Of a stretch of DNA of 64,000 nucleotides, positions 26,340 through 36,592 are shown piece by piece; the stretch's first letter is position 1, and every line of letters starts with the position of its first letter. The notes under the pieces are model-generated. The model was given only the letters and a program-made list of their open reading frames with translations, did not search any database and was not told the origin of the DNA. The DNA is taken from positions 1-64,000 of the forward strand of contig NZ_JAFKID010000007.1 in NCBI RefSeq assembly GCF_017306545.1, written 5' to 3'. This stretch comes from Mesorhizobium sp. (GTDB taxonomy: Bacteria > Pseudomonadota > Alphaproteobacteria > Rhizobiales > Rhizobiaceae). The translations under genes and the position numbers were made by a program.

Positions 26340-27834
26340 GGACAGGAACGCGCAGCGCCTGGCCGCGCTCGACCGTCGCGCCGAAGCGCTCAACCTCAGG
26401 CACAACATGGGCCTGGCGGACGCGCGCGCCATGCGCCCCGGCATCGACGTCGTCGAGGCCGATCCGCAAGCCGACCGTCGTCTGCTGGAGGCGCTGGCCG
26501 ACTGGTGCGACCGTTACACACCGTTGGTGGCGCTCGACGGTGGCGACGGTCTGTTCCTCGACATTTCCGGCTGCTGCCATCTGTTCGGCGGCGAACAGGC
26601 GCTGCTGGAAGACATGCTGCGGCGCTTTCGCGATCAGGGTTTCGACGCCCGCGCGGCCATAGCCTCGAGCGCCGGCACGGCCTGGGCCGTCGCCCGCTTC
26701 CATGGCAGCGCCACGGTTCCCGGCGGCACGGAGGCCGAATGGCTGGCTCCGCTGCCGCCCGCCGCACTCAGGTTGGAACCGGCCGTCTGCACCGGACTCG
26801 ACAGCGTCGGCCTGCGCACGGTGGGCGCCGTCCAGGGCGCACCCCGCGCGCCGCTGGCAAGGCGGTTCGGCAAAGCGCTGATCCTGCGGCTCGACCAGGC
26901 GCTCGGCCGTATCGAGGAAGCGTTGTCGCCGCGCCTGGCCGTACCGGAGCTTTCGGCCGAACGTCGCCTGGCGGAGCCGATCATGACGCTCGAAGACGTC
27001 GAGCGCGTTATCCTGCTGCTGGCGCAATCCTTGCAAACAAGCCTGGAGCGGCGCGACGCCGGTGCGCTCGCCCTGCAACTCCTTTTGTTCAGGGTCGACG
27101 GTGCGGTCACTCGCCTGCCGCTCGGCCTGTCTTCCCCGACCCGTGCGCCGGAGCGGATCGCCAGGCTTTTCCACGAGCGGCTCGATGCGCTCGGCCAAAC
27201 CCTCGACGCCGGCTACGGCTTCGATCTCGTCAGGCTTGCGGTCCTGACCGCCGGACCCTTGCCGGCCAGGCAGGAGGATCTGGGCGAACAGGCCGCCGAT
27301 ACCGGCGAGGCCCTGTCCGAATTCGTCGACCGCGTCGGCGCGCGCTTCGGCCGCGCCGTTATGCGCCGGCCGGTCGCCGTGGCCAGCCATGTGCCGGAAC
27401 GCGCCGTCGCTTTCCTGCCCTTCGCACCGGACGGCCCGGTCGAGGCCACACCGGCGTCGATACCGGAGCGGCCGCTGCGCCTGCTCGGCCGGCCCGAGCC
27501 CGTCGATGTCATGGCCGAGGTGCCGGACGGCCCGCCGCTCAATTTCCGCTGGCGCCGCGCCCGCTACCGCATCGTCAACGCCGAAGGGCCGGAACGGATC
27601 GAACCCGAATGGTGGCGGGAGAGCCTGCCCGTCGTCGCAAGAGAGGAAAACGAAGAGGAACGGACTTACGAAGACCGCCGCAAGGCCGCCGCCGCCAGAA
27701 GGCTGGCGCAGGCAAGCCGGGATTATTTCACCGTCGAGGATGCCGAAGGACGGCGCTACTGGCTCTATCGCCAGGGCCTCTACGGCCTGTCCGGGCAAGC
27801 GCCGCGCTGGTTCCTGCACGGGCTGTTCGCATGA
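26176..27834 (+). CDS. imuB: ImuB, Y-family polymerase-like adaptor
   Basis: The 552-residue protein has the ImuB start [20 protein letters not shown], in which the catalytic aspartate of true Y-family polymerases is missing. It goes on through [48 protein letters not shown], and a C-terminal part ending [10 protein letters not shown]. It is therefore a non-catalytic hub thought to link DnaE2 and the sliding clamp. It overlaps imuA by 164 nt and dnaE2 by 4 nt (ATGA), so the three genes form one transcript under the LexA box. Confidence 0.93.
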   Translation: MNASSNIDRPAAKTECRILSLWFPYLATERIWRQRLGPSWRTACSAFPPLVVSHKDRNAQRLAALDRRAEALNLRHNMGLADARAMRPGIDVVEADPQADRRLLEALADWCDRYTPLVALDGGDGLFLDISGCCHLFGGEQALLEDMLRRFRDQGFDARAAIASSAGTAWAVARFHGSATVPGGTEAEWLAPLPPAALRLEPAVCTGLDSVGLRTVGAVQGAPRAPLARRFGKALILRLDQALGRIEEALSPRLAVPELSAERRLAEPIMTLEDVERVILLLAQSLQTSLERRDAGALALQLLLFRVDGAVTRLPLGLSSPTRAPERIARLFHERLDALGQTLDAGYGFDLVRLAVLTAGPLPARQEDLGEQAADTGEALSEFVDRVGARFGRAVMRRPVAVASHVPERAVAFLPFAPDGPVEATPASIPERPLRLLGRPEPVDVMAEVPDGPPLNFRWRRARYRIVNAEGPERIEPEWWRESLPVVAREENEEERTYEDRRKAAAARRLAQASRDYFTVEDAEGRRYWLYRQGLYGLSGQAPRWFLHGLFA

Positions 27835-30800
27835 CGACGAAACCGCCCTCCGGCACGCCGCCCCGCACCATACCGGCCACGCCGCGCTACATCGAATTCG
27901 GCGTGCAGTCGAACTTCTCTTTCCTGCGCGGTGCCTCGCGGCCCGAGGAACTGGTGGTCGCCGCTTGCCAGCTCGGCCATGCCGGCATGGGACTGGCCGA
28001 CCGCAACACGGTGGCCGGCGTTGTGCGTGCCTGGAGCGCGTCGAAATATATCCGGATAGGGGCCGAGGACGAAGAGACGGATAAGGACGACGGTGAATCG
28101 AAAAAAACCTTCGGGCCGTTTCAATTGCCCTACCATCCCGGCTGCCGCCTCGTCTTTTGCGACGGCACGCCCGACATCCTCGCCTATCCGCGCGACCGCG
28201 CCGGCTGGGGACACCTGTGCCGCATGCTGACCCAGGCGAACCTTCGCGACGAGACCGAAAAAGGCGCCACGCTTCTCAAGCGCGCCGACCTGCTGGAATG
28301 GGGGGATCGCCTCTCCCTCGCGATCCTGCCCGATCTTGCCGGCGGTCCTCACCTTGCCGGCGATGAGGAGGAGACGCTGGCCTTGCTGCGCGGCCTTCGC
28401 CATCGCTTCGGCACGGCGTTGCGGCTGGCCGTCGCTCCCGCCTATGGCGGCGGCGACCGATTCCGGCTGGAGCGGGCGGCAGCAACGGCGGCGGCGGCCG
28501 GGTTGCCGCTGATGGCCACCAACGACGTGCTTTATCACACGCGCGAGCGCCGCCCCTTGCAGGACGTCGTGACGGCGATCCGCCTCAACGTTCCCGTCGC
28601 CGATGCCGGACTGGAACTCGCCGGCAATGCCGAACGCCACCTGAAGTCCGGCGCCGAGATGGCGCGTCTCTTCCAAAAATTCCCCGAGGCGATCGTCGAA
28701 ACCGATCGTTTCGCGGCGGAACTCGGCTTCTCGCTCGATGAACTCGAGCACAACTATCCCGAGGAAACGACGGAGGAAGGCGTCGACCCGCAGGTCGAAC
28801 TGGAGCGATTGACCTGGGAGGGCGCCCACAAACGCTATCCGGGCGGCATTCCGGACAAGATCCAGAAACTCATTCCGGAGGAACTGACGCTCATCGCGGG
28901 GAAGAAATACGCGCGCTATTTCCTCACCGTGAACGATATCGTCCGCTATGCGCGCGAGAAGGCGGACGTGCTTTGCCAGGGGCGCGGTTCGGCGGCCAAT
29001 TCCATCGTCTGCTTCTGCCTCGGCATCACCGAGGTCGATCCCATGCTGATGGAGGTGGAGCTTCTGCTGGGTCGCTTCATCTCGACCGAGCGCGACGAGC
29101 CGCCCGACATCGACGTCGATTTCGAGCATGAGCAGCGCGAGAAGATCATCGCCTACATCTACGAGAAATACAGCGCCAAGCGCACCGCGCTGGCGGCGGC
29201 GGTGATCTCCTATCGCGGCCGCTCGGCGCTACGGGAAGTGGGCAAGGCGATGGGCTTGTCGGAAGATGCGCGCGGCGCCCTTTCAGGCTCGATCTGGGGA
29301 TCGCGGTCCTCGAAGCTCGGCGCATACGAGGCCAAATCCGGCGGCCTCGATCCGGAGCACGACCTGTCGCAACACGTCATCGATCGCGCCAACGAGATCA
29401 TGGGCTTTCCCCGCAATCTGTCGCAGCATGTCGGCGGCTTCGTCATCACCAAGGACCGCCTCGACGAGATCGTGCCCATCGTCAAGACGGCGATGGACGA
29501 GCGCAAGATGATCGAATGGGACAAGGACGACCTCGACGCCGTCGGCCTGCTGAAAGTCGATGTCCTGGCGCTCGGTATGTTGTCGTGCCTGAAGCGCGCT
29601 TTCAATCTTCTCACCAGTCATTATCGCCCCGTTCGGAAGGATGACGGCCGTCCCATCGTCGATCTCCACACGATCCCCAAGGAAGATGGTCGTGTCTACG
29701 ACATGATCTGCCGGGCCGACACGCTGGGCACGTTCCAGATCGAGTCGCGCGCGCAGATGTCGATGCTGCCGCGCCTGCGCCCGCGCAGGTTCTACGACCT
29801 CGTCATCGAGGTGGCGATCGTCCGCCCCGGTCCCATCCAGGGCGACATGGTGCATCCTTACCTGCGCCGTCGGACGGGTTCGGAAAGGGTCGACTATCCA
29901 AGCGATGAACTGAGAGCCATTCTAGAAAGGACGCTCGGCGTGCCGCTGTTCCAGGAGCAGGCGATGAAGATCGCCATCGACGCGGCCGGCTTCTCGCCCG
30001 GCAAGGCCGATCAGTTGCGCCGCTCGATGGCGACCTTCCGGCGCAACGGCACCATCGACGGGCACAAGCGGGACTTCATCGACGGCATGGTCGAAAACGG
30101 CTATCCGGAAGAATTCGCCAAGCGCTGCTTCAGCCAGATCGAAGGTTTCGGCGATTACGGCTTTCCCGAAAGCCACGCCGCGTCGTTTGCGCTGTTGGTC
30201 TACGCCTCCTGCTGGTTCAAAGCCTTCTATCCCGACGTCTTCTGCGCGGCGATCCTGAATTCGCAGCCCATGGGTTTTTATGCTCCGGCGCAACTGGTGC
30301 GGGACGCGCGCGAACACGGGGTGGCGGTCGAACCGGTCGACGTCAATCGGTCGGACTGGGATTGCACGCTGGTCGAGGGCCGGTTCCAGCCGGCGCAGGT
30401 CGCGGCTCGCCATGCCGAAATGCGCGAAACCATCCTCACCATGCGGGCCGTCCAGCTCGGCTTCAACCAGGTCAGGGGCCTTTCAAAAGACCGCGTGGAG
30501 GCATTCGTGCACCGGCGCGGCGACGGCTACGCTTCGGTGCGCGACGTCTGGCTGCGGTCGGGACTGAACGTGAAGGAGATCGAATGCCTCGCCAATGCCG
30601 ATGCCTTCCGTTCCATCGGCCTCGACCGCCGCGCTGCGCTCTGGGCGGTCAAGGCACTTGACGGGAAAAGTGCCGCCGAGAGCCTGCCGCTGTTCGACCG
30701 GCCGAGGCTCAGCCTGCCCGACCGCGAACCGGAAACGAAACTGCCCGTCATGCCGCTCGGCGCGCATGTGGTGCATGACTATCGGGCGCTCGGCCTGTCG

Positions 30801-31271
30801 CTCAAGGCGCACCCTGTTTCGTTCCTGCGCGCGCGGCTGGACGACATCGGAATAACACCGAACGGTGACTTGGCGGCGGTCGGCAACGGCCGGCGCGTCT
30901 CGGTCGTCGGTCTTGTCCTTGTGCGGCAGCGTCCCGGCAAGGGCAACGCCATTTTCCTGACGCTGGAAGACGAAAGCGGGATCGCCAACATCATCGTCTG
31001 GCAGCGGGATTTCGCCCGCCTTCTGCCGGTCATCATGGGCTCGAAATTCGTGCGCGTCACCGGCAGGCTGCAATCGGCTTCGAACGTGGTCCACATCGTC
31101 GCCGAGCGCATGGAAGACCTGACGCCGTGGCTGGGCGCACTGCTCGATGAAGGGGAGTTGCAGTCGGATGCGGATGGCCGGCGGAACCGACCGGCTGCCA
31201 TTGGCCGGGATCATGACACGCGCGTACGGCAGGCGCGGCAGGTCATGCCCAAGGGCCGCAATTTTCAATAG
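27831..31271 (+). CDS. dnaE2: Error-prone DNA polymerase DnaE2 (ImuC)
   Basis: DnaE2 is the C-family polymerase that performs translesion synthesis in the SOS response. The 1146-residue protein starts at ATG 27831, overlapping the imuB stop. Seen are the PHP domain ([22 protein letters not shown]), the palm with [20 protein letters not shown] and [55 protein letters not shown], and a C-terminal OB fold ([17 protein letters not shown]). It has no beta-clamp binding tail like DnaE1, as usual. The long open frame extending back to 26505 runs through imuB and is not real. Confidence 0.96.
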   Translation: MTTKPPSGTPPRTIPATPRYIEFGVQSNFSFLRGASRPEELVVAACQLGHAGMGLADRNTVAGVVRAWSASKYIRIGAEDEETDKDDGESKKTFGPFQLPYHPGCRLVFCDGTPDILAYPRDRAGWGHLCRMLTQANLRDETEKGATLLKRADLLEWGDRLSLAILPDLAGGPHLAGDEEETLALLRGLRHRFGTALRLAVAPAYGGGDRFRLERAAATAAAAGLPLMATNDVLYHTRERRPLQDVVTAIRLNVPVADAGLELAGNAERHLKSGAEMARLFQKFPEAIVETDRFAAELGFSLDELEHNYPEETTEEGVDPQVELERLTWEGAHKRYPGGIPDKIQKLIPEELTLIAGKKYARYFLTVNDIVRYAREKADVLCQGRGSAANSIVCFCLGITEVDPMLMEVELLLGRFISTERDEPPDIDVDFEHEQREKIIAYIYEKYSAKRTALAAAVISYRGRSALREVGKAMGLSEDARGALSGSIWGSRSSKLGAYEAKSGGLDPEHDLSQHVIDRANEIMGFPRNLSQHVGGFVITKDRLDEIVPIVKTAMDERKMIEWDKDDLDAVGLLKVDVLALGMLSCLKRAFNLLTSHYRPVRKDDGRPIVDLHTIPKEDGRVYDMICRADTLGTFQIESRAQMSMLPRLRPRRFYDLVIEVAIVRPGPIQGDMVHPYLRRRTGSERVDYPSDELRAILERTLGVPLFQEQAMKIAIDAAGFSPGKADQLRRSMATFRRNGTIDGHKRDFIDGMVENGYPEEFAKRCFSQIEGFGDYGFPESHAASFALLVYASCWFKAFYPDVFCAAILNSQPMGFYAPAQLVRDAREHGVAVEPVDVNRSDWDCTLVEGRFQPAQVAARHAEMRETILTMRAVQLGFNQVRGLSKDRVEAFVHRRGDGYASVRDVWLRSGLNVKEIECLANADAFRSIGLDRRAALWAVKALDGKSAAESLPLFDRPRLSLPDREPETKLPVMPLGAHVVHDYRALGLSLKAHPVSFLRARLDDIGITPNGDLAAVGNGRRVSVVGLVLVRQRPGKGNAIFLTLEDESGIANIIVWQRDFARLLPVIMGSKFVRVTGRLQSASNVVHIVAERMEDLTPWLGALLDEGELQSDADGRRNRPAAIGRDHDTRVRQARQVMPKGRNFQ

Positions 31272-31898
31272 GTCGCGCAAGGATGGGGCATGGAGACGAG
31301 ATACCCTGCCGCGCAACCGGCGGCGGCCCGTAAAAGGTGGACTTGAAGCCTGTCGCTTGAGAAAGAGCGTGCCATTGCCCAAAGCGTGTCGCGATCTTCC
31401 AGATTCGCTCGGCGCGCTCTGGATTTTTGATTTTACGCATGTCTCCCGAAGCCGGGTCCCGCTTTCGGGAGACATGCTTTGTGGCGCGATGTTCCATCCC
31501 TAACCCCCTCCCGCAAAGGGGAGAGGGCTGTGTGGCTGTGCCGTAGTACGCCAACGCTGGTGTTTTTGGACGAAACGGTTGCGTCGGCATCTGCCTGCCT
31601 ATGCGAGGTCCGAACGACGGGCGCGACATATGGCTCGCCCCGGCAAGGACAGGTGTGAGGGACACGACGGTTGAGGTCGAGGAAAATTCCGTATGCGATA
31701 ACCTTACCCTTTGTGGATGGGGTAGGGATCGAGGTGCGTGATGGTCGAGATCAGGCCCCCCGACACGACAGATTGCCCAAAGGAGGCCGGCTCCGGAGTG
31801 CGGGCAATATAACGAGGGCTCGAAGCGTCGCGCGTTTCCGTTTCGGGAATGCCTGGCCGGAGCATGCCCGCCGTAATGCGACTGTGTCCTCACACCGT
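31272..31898. other. Gene-poor region with a dispersed palindrome
   Basis: No convincing gene is seen in 627 nt. A 14-bp-arm palindrome lies at 31437-31477 (left arm GCATGTCTCCCGAA, right arm TTCGGGAGACATGC), the same unit as at 20836. A CCCTCCC..GGGGAGAGGG stretch is at 31505-31530. The frames open here have odd composition and no ribosome binding sites. Confidence 0.6.
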
Positions 31899-32129
31899 TC
31901 AACCGCGTGTCGGCGGCGGCCGGTCCGGGGCTTCATCGGAAAGTGCGCGCGCCTCCGAGGGAAGCATAATCGGGATGCCGTCGCGCACGGGATAGGCGAG
32001 CCGCGCCAGCCTGGAAACCAGTTCGCCGTGTTCGGCGTCCCATTTCAGCGGGCCTTTGGTCAGCGGGCAGGCGAGGAGTTCCAGCAGCCGCGTGTCGACC
32101 TTCCGGCCGGCATTGCGTTCACCGGTCAT
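31899..32129 (-). CDS. Trm112-family / UPF0434 zinc-finger-like small protein
   Basis: The 76-residue protein starts at ATG 32129. It contains [18 protein letters not shown] and [23 protein letters not shown], the Trm112/YcaR pattern. In eukaryotes Trm112 stabilises methyltransferases; bacterial homologues are uncharacterised. Only one cysteine is retained, so zinc is probably not bound. It follows the LON-domain gene by 13 nt on the same strand, a conserved alphaproteobacterial cluster with the thioredoxin gene. Confidence 0.88.
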   Translation of the reverse strand: MTGERNAGRKVDTRLLELLACPLTKGPLKWDAEHGELVSRLARLAYPVRDGIPIMLPSEARALSDEAPDRPPPTRG

Positions 32130-32142
32130 CTGTCTTTCCCGC

Positions 32143-32811
32143 TCATTGCAGGCTGGAACCGAAATCGTCCGTCTCGCGCGCCAGCGCCATTTCGGTGATA
32201 GCAATCAGCGTTTCGGCGCGTGTCTTGAGATCGGGAGCTTCGAGCAGGGCCTGTTTCTCCGCCGGCCCGTAGGGCGCCATCATCGACAGGGCGTTGACGA
32301 GCACGGCGTTGTCGGCCCGGCTGACGCTTTCCCAATCCGCCTCCAGCTCGTTGGCCTTCAGATAGGCGCGGAACGCCTTGAGCAGAGCGGGACGGTCGAT
32401 TTCGGCGCCGGCCTGGTCCTGAAGGTCGGCGAGAAAGGGCGTGATGCGGCATTGGCGGAATGCCGTCCTGACGGCGAGTTCCTCCAGCGCGCGGAAGCGG
32501 CAGACGCCTTGCAGGACGATCAGGTAGCGGCCGTCGCCGGTTTCGGCGAGCGAGGTGATGCGGCCGAGGCAACCGACGGCGCAGAGTTCCGGCTCGCCGT
32601 CGGCGCGCAACGCTCCGTCCAGGGAAGGCTGGATGATGCCGACCAGCCTCGTGCCGGCGATCGCCTCGTCGATCATCTGTAGATAGCGGGGCTCGAAGAT
32701 GTTGAGCGGCAGGCGGGTTCCCGGCAGGAGCAAGGCGCCGGCCAGCGGAAACACCGCCGCCTGTGCCGGCAGATCGGCCTCCAGCCGATAATGGGCGTTC
32801 CCGGCCTGCAT
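32143..32811 (-). CDS. LON substrate-binding-domain protein
   Basis: The 222-residue protein is the N-terminal domain of Lon protease without ATPase or peptidase: [34 protein letters not shown], then [39 protein letters not shown]. It probably binds protein substrates in the cytosol; the role is unknown. ATGs at 32814 and 32811 are adjacent; the second is better spaced from GGGAG. It lies between the thioredoxin-like gene and the Trm112-like gene, all on the same strand. Confidence 0.9.
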   Translation of the reverse strand: MQAGNAHYRLEADLPAQAAVFPLAGALLLPGTRLPLNIFEPRYLQMIDEAIAGTRLVGIIQPSLDGALRADGEPELCAVGCLGRITSLAETGDGRYLIVLQGVCRFRALEELAVRTAFRQCRITPFLADLQDQAGAEIDRPALLKAFRAYLKANELEADWESVSRADNAVLVNALSMMAPYGPAEKQALLEAPDLKTRAETLIAITEMALARETDDFGSSLQ

Positions 32812-32926
32812 CATACTCCCTGTCCTCAGCCCGGCGTCTTCACGCGATCCGTTCGGCGGTCTTCCGGCCCGGCGTGTCGGACCCGGAAGCATGCTCTCTC
32901 CGAGAGGGCGGCGCCGGCCGTCGCCC

Positions 32927-33892
32927 TCAGGAAAACAGCAGCGACGACAGTTTGCGCCGCGCGGCGAGCGTCGCGTCGTCGGTCAGGCCCCAAGCCTCGA
33001 AAAACTGCAAAAGCTGGTTGCGGGCGCCGTCGTCGTTCCAGCCGCGATCGGCCTTGACGATGGCGAGCAGGCTGTCGGCGGCCTTGTCTCGTTCGCCGCG
33101 GGCATTCTGGATCATCGCAAGGTCGAAGCGCGCCTGATGGTCCTTGGGATCGGAGGCGAGCCTGGCCTCCAGTTCGGCGGGATCGCCCAGAGAAGCCTGC
33201 TGCTCGGCCAGCGCCATCCTGGCACGCAGCGCGGCGAGCGCCGGCGCGTCCTTCTTCGCCTCGGGCGCGCGCTGAAGCACTGCCGCCGCGCCTTCCGCGT
33301 CGCCGGCCTCGAACAGCAATTCCGCCAGGCCGGCGATCGCCTCGATGGTTTCGGGCGCCTGCTCCAGCACGGCCTGATAGATGTCGGCCGCCGTTTGGGT
33401 GTCGCCGGCGGCGTGCGCCTGGGCGGCGGTGGCCAGCGCTTTCGCGATCTGGGCGGCGCCGTTGCCGGCGCCGCCGACCTTGCGGATGAATTCCTGCACC
33501 TGGCTTTCGGGAAGCGCGCCCATGAAGCCGTCGACCGGCTGGCCGTCGCGGAAGGCGATGACGGCCGGGATGGACTGGATGCCGAGCTGGCCGGCGATGG
33601 AGGGGTGCTCGTCGATGTTCATCTTGACCAGCTTGACGGCGCCGCCGGCGGCCTTGACCGCCTTTTCCAGCACCGGCGTGAGCTGCTTGCAGGGGCCGCA
33701 CCAGGGCGCCCAGAAATCGACCAGCACCGTCTGGTGCCGCGATTCCTGGATAACGTCGGCGCTGAAGGCGGCGGTGGTCGTGTCTTTGACGAGGTCGCCC
33801 GCAGCCGGCGCCGGGCCGCCCGCGGCAGACGTCACCTGCTGCGTGCCGCCGGCGTACTGGTTGCCTATCGCGAACGGATTGTCGTCGATCAT
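32927..33892 (-). CDS. Thioredoxin-domain co-chaperone with TPR tail (YbbN/CnoX-like)
   Basis: The 321-residue cytosolic protein has a thioredoxin domain (about 45-140, active site DFWAPWCGPCKQL, cis-Pro in QSIPAVIAF) and an all-helical C-terminal tail of TPR-like repeats (about 155-321). This is the architecture of YbbN/CnoX, which protects clients from oxidative aggregation. Unlike E. coli CnoX it keeps both cysteines of the CGPC site, so redox activity is likely. It is the first gene of the cluster with the LON-domain and Trm112-like proteins. Confidence 0.92.
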   Translation of the reverse strand: MIDDNPFAIGNQYAGGTQQVTSAAGGPAPAAGDLVKDTTTAAFSADVIQESRHQTVLVDFWAPWCGPCKQLTPVLEKAVKAAGGAVKLVKMNIDEHPSIAGQLGIQSIPAVIAFRDGQPVDGFMGALPESQVQEFIRKVGGAGNGAAQIAKALATAAQAHAAGDTQTAADIYQAVLEQAPETIEAIAGLAELLFEAGDAEGAAAVLQRAPEAKKDAPALAALRARMALAEQQASLGDPAELEARLASDPKDHQARFDLAMIQNARGERDKAADSLLAIVKADRGWNDDGARNQLLQFFEAWGLTDDATLAARRKLSSLLFS

Positions 33893-33962
33893 CTGCCGCC
33901 CTTCCGCGCCGCCTCCGCGGTCGCACCTGTATTGTCTTTTTGCCGCAGTCCCAATGTGGCGA

Positions 33963-34460
33963 TCACGCCGAGACTTTCAAGATCAGCGGTTCGTGCCCGG
34001 TCGCCTCGATGAAGCGCAGCAGGTCGGCGCGGCCGATCGAGGTCGTCGCCTCGTTGGTCAGCGGATGGCCGTTGATGACGGCGTTCTCCATCAGCGTCTC
34101 GTCGAGGACGATGCGCACCCGGCCTTGCGTGTCGTTGATCAGGCCGAACACCGTGACGGCGCCCGGAACGACGCCGAGCAGTTCCATCAAAAGCTCCGGC
34201 TTGCCGAAGGAGACGCGGCCGGCGGCGCCGATCAGCGTGTGGATATGTTTCAGGTCGACGCTGGCGTTCTCTTCGACGGTGACGAGGAAGACGTTGTCCT
34301 TCTTGTCCTTGAGGAACAGGTTCTTGGTGTGTCCGCCGGGAATCTCGCCGCGCAGCGTCTGCGAATCGGCGACCGTGAAGAGCGGCGGATGCCGCAGGGT
34401 CGAAACGGCGATGCCGAGGTCCGACAGGAAAGCGAGAAGCTCGGCTTCGGTCTTCGGCAC
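33963..34460 (-). CDS. YbaK/ProX-type aminoacyl-tRNA deacylase
   Basis: The 165-residue protein is of the prolyl-tRNA synthetase-associated (YbaK/ProX) family, which hydrolyses mischarged tRNAs such as Ala-tRNA-Pro. It shows FTVADSQTLRGEIPGGHTKNLFLKDKK, FLVTVEENASVDL, and GAVTVFGLINDTQGRVRIVLD. The likely start is GTG at 34460 (VPKTEAELLAFL), with GGAG 8 nt upstream; no ATG in frame is suitable. It is the last host gene before the tRNA-Gly and the integrated element. Confidence 0.9.
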   Translation of the reverse strand: MPKTEAELLAFLSDLGIAVSTLRHPPLFTVADSQTLRGEIPGGHTKNLFLKDKKDNVFLVTVEENASVDLKHIHTLIGAAGRVSFGKPELLMELLGVVPGAVTVFGLINDTQGRVRIVLDETLMENAVINGHPLTNEATTSIGRADLLRFIEATGHEPLILKVSA

Positions 34461-34732
34461 GGCAGGGTCTCCATCGCTCGGTTTGTGCCGCTTGTGCGGC
34501 AAGCCGCCGCCAAAGACAAGCCCGGCGAGCGTACCGGCACGCGGCGCTCCGGTTGTGGTCCGTCTCGATGCTCTGGACAGCACAACCGGCCGTGCCGGGA
34601 TCGGCCGTCGCGGCGGCGTTTCCGGCCGCGACGGCTGCATCGTCCGAGACTTGAAAAATCGATCGATTTCCCTGTTGCAATCGCTCGGCTCTTCGGCCAT
34701 ATAAGCCCGGCTTGCGGCCACTGGCCGCGCGA

Positions 34733-34807
34733 GCGGGTGTAGCTCAGGGGTAGAGCACAACCTTGCCAAGGTTGGGGTCGAGGGTTCGAATCCCTTCGCC
34801 CGCTCCA
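34733..34807 (+). tRNA. tRNA-Gly (anticodon GCC), target of element integration
   Basis: A complete cloverleaf with encoded CCA: acceptor GCGGGTG/CGCCCGC with one U-G wobble at pair 6, D arm GCTC..GAGC, anticodon arm CAACC-TTGCCAA-GGTTG (anticodon 34765-34767), and T arm GAGGG-TTCGAAT-CCCTT. The part from the anticodon loop on (34763-34807) is repeated at 52362-52406, so the 3' half shown here was supplied by the integrated element. Confidence 0.97.
34763..34807 (+). repeat. attL: tRNA-Gly 3' half
   Basis: The first 20 bp (TTGCCAAGGTTGGGGTCGAG) are identical to 52362-52381. The rest differs at three positions (34783, 34793, 34798). The crossover probably lies in the identical block, at the anticodon arm. 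Confidence 0.9.
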
Positions 34808-34872
34808 TTTTTCCCAACAAAGATAAGCATTTGCGAAGCGCCTTTCCCGGTGCCTTCCCTTTGCTTTTGTTG

Positions 34873-34892
34873 GCGGAACCACGGCGGAACCA
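34873..34892 (+). repeat. Left-end double direct repeat, possible integrase arm site
   Basis: Two GCGGAACCA units start 11 bp apart (34873, 34884), 65 bp inside attL and just past the large terminase stop. The same two units with the same 11-bp spacing and one mismatch occur at 52212-52231 near attR. Confidence 0.55.
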
Positions 34893-34897
34893 GTCGC

Positions 34898-36589
34898 CTA
34901 GAAATACGCCATGTCGTCGGACCATGCCGTGCTGTCATAGACGGAGTGCTCGGCGGCGAGCATCCGGCCCATCGCCATGACCAGCGCCACCGGGCCGTCG
35001 ATCTTGTTCTCCGGCCGCTCTTTCCGGGGATAGACGTTGTCCTTCGCGTCGGGCTTGGCGACGACGTTCGACAGCATCCACGTCATCACCGGATCGCCGT
35101 CGTGGACGATCTTGCGGGAGCGAATCAGTCCCTCGACTTCCTTCAGCGGCTCCGACATGGTGTTGACGATCTGGCGATATTCGACGCAGGGCACACCCTC
35201 GGCCGACAGTTCGGTCATCAGCATGGTTGCCTGCCACGGATCGAAGGCCACTTCCTCGATCTGGAGCCGGCCCGACAGGTCAAGAATGTCGTCGCGGACG
35301 CGACCGAAATCGATCATGTCGCCTTCGGTGACGATCAGCCGGCCTTCCGTCGCCCAGGTCCGATAGCGCTCGTTCTCGCCAAGCTCGACGGTTTTTTCGG
35401 GCAGATACCAGCGGCCAAACATAGCGAAACCGCCGCCCTCGCGCCGGAACAGGATCACCATCGCGGCAATGTCCACCTTCGACGCCAGGTCGAGCGCGAC
35501 AATGCACGGCCGGCCGGCGAAGGCATCTATCTTCAGCTCGGCATCGGCCGTTTCCTGCCACCGCTGGACATTGAAGAAGGCTTCGCGGGCCTGCACCCAT
35601 TCGTTGAGGTGCTTGGTCTTGAAGGCCGAGACCTTGCGGGCATTGTTGATTGCGTCCCGCTGGGCGGCGAGAAGGAACTCGGCCTTCACCGAAACCCCGT
35701 AATTCGGGTTTGCCTTGATCAGCGCAGCTTCTGTCGTCCAGTCATCGCCAGGATCGATGCCGTACATGAGTGCGAACAGCTCGCCGTTCTCGACCACGCC
35801 TTCAAGCATCCGGCGCGCCTCGATCACGGCGGCGTAGCACGGGCTGGAGATATTCGAGCCTGCCGTGGTGATGATGAGCTGCAAGGGTTGCTCCCGCGCG
35901 CCCATGCCGGTTTCCATGCTGGACACCTGATCGTCGGTGTCATGCTCGTGATATTCGTCGTGGATCGCGCAATGCGGCGAGCTGCCGTCGCCGGGCCGAC
36001 CGACAATCGGCTCGAACCGGCTTTCGGTGCCGAGCACATGCAGGTTCGAAGCGTTCACGGTGAGACCGACAGCCGAGCAAAGTTGCGGCGAGCGCAGCGC
36101 CATGATGCGCGCCGGCCGGAACACTTCCCATGCCTGCCGCTCATTGGTCGCGCCGGAATAGACTTCGGCACCGTGCTCGCCGTCGAAGGCCAGCATGTAG
36201 AGACCGATCGCCGCCGCCCAGGCCGACTTCCCGTTCTTTCTCGGCTCCAGGATCAGCGCCTTGCTGAATCGCCTATAGCCGTCCGACTTCCGAAGCCATC
36301 CGAACAGGCACACCGTCTTGAAGCATTGCCACGGTTCCAACTTCAGGCGCTCGCCGGACGCGGCCCATTTGCCCTTGGTGTGCGGCAACAGTTCGATGAA
36401 CCGGGATACTCGTTCGGCCTGCTCGGCATCGAACCGGAAGGGGTACGCCCTCGCCTTCGATTTCTTCAGGTCGTCAAGGTGGCGCTGGCACGCCAGGCGC
36501 ACCCATTTGTTCGCCGGTTTGGTGCCGGCGACGACAGCGCGCGCATAGCGGTTCGCCGCGTCAACATGTGGGTGCTTGTCCGCTGCCAT
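34898..36589 (-). CDS. Terminase large subunit
   Basis: The large terminase is the ATPase-nuclease motor that pumps DNA into the prohead. The 563-residue protein is of the HK97-like TerL (Terminase_1) family. ATPase motifs are LEPRKNGKSAWAAA (Walker A-like, near 114-127) and CAIHDEYHEHD (Walker B, near 207-217). The nuclease domain begins with IVALDLASKVDIAAM (near 364-378), with EVAFDPWQATMLM further on. The ATG at 36589 is 3 nt after the small-terminase stop. It is full length and ends 90 bp from the tRNA, so the element's left end has not been truncated inside it. No gene lies beyond it. Confidence 0.93.
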   Translation of the reverse strand: MAADKHPHVDAANRYARAVVAGTKPANKWVRLACQRHLDDLKKSKARAYPFRFDAEQAERVSRFIELLPHTKGKWAASGERLKLEPWQCFKTVCLFGWLRKSDGYRRFSKALILEPRKNGKSAWAAAIGLYMLAFDGEHGAEVYSGATNERQAWEVFRPARIMALRSPQLCSAVGLTVNASNLHVLGTESRFEPIVGRPGDGSSPHCAIHDEYHEHDTDDQVSSMETGMGAREQPLQLIITTAGSNISSPCYAAVIEARRMLEGVVENGELFALMYGIDPGDDWTTEAALIKANPNYGVSVKAEFLLAAQRDAINNARKVSAFKTKHLNEWVQAREAFFNVQRWQETADAELKIDAFAGRPCIVALDLASKVDIAAMVILFRREGGGFAMFGRWYLPEKTVELGENERYRTWATEGRLIVTEGDMIDFGRVRDDILDLSGRLQIEEVAFDPWQATMLMTELSAEGVPCVEYRQIVNTMSEPLKEVEGLIRSRKIVHDGDPVMTWMLSNVVAKPDAKDNVYPRKERPENKIDGPVALVMAMGRMLAAEHSVYDSTAWSDDMAYF

Positions 36590-36592
36590 CGA

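Noticed and set aside
26505-27830. Upstream extension of dnaE2 by 442 codons
   Set aside because: This part is imuB read in another frame; DnaE2 starts at ATG 27831 where the family begins.
31243-31902. Open frames in the dnaE2-Trm112 gap as genes
   Set aside because: They run through a palindromic repeat, lack ribosome binding sites and show no recognisable domain.
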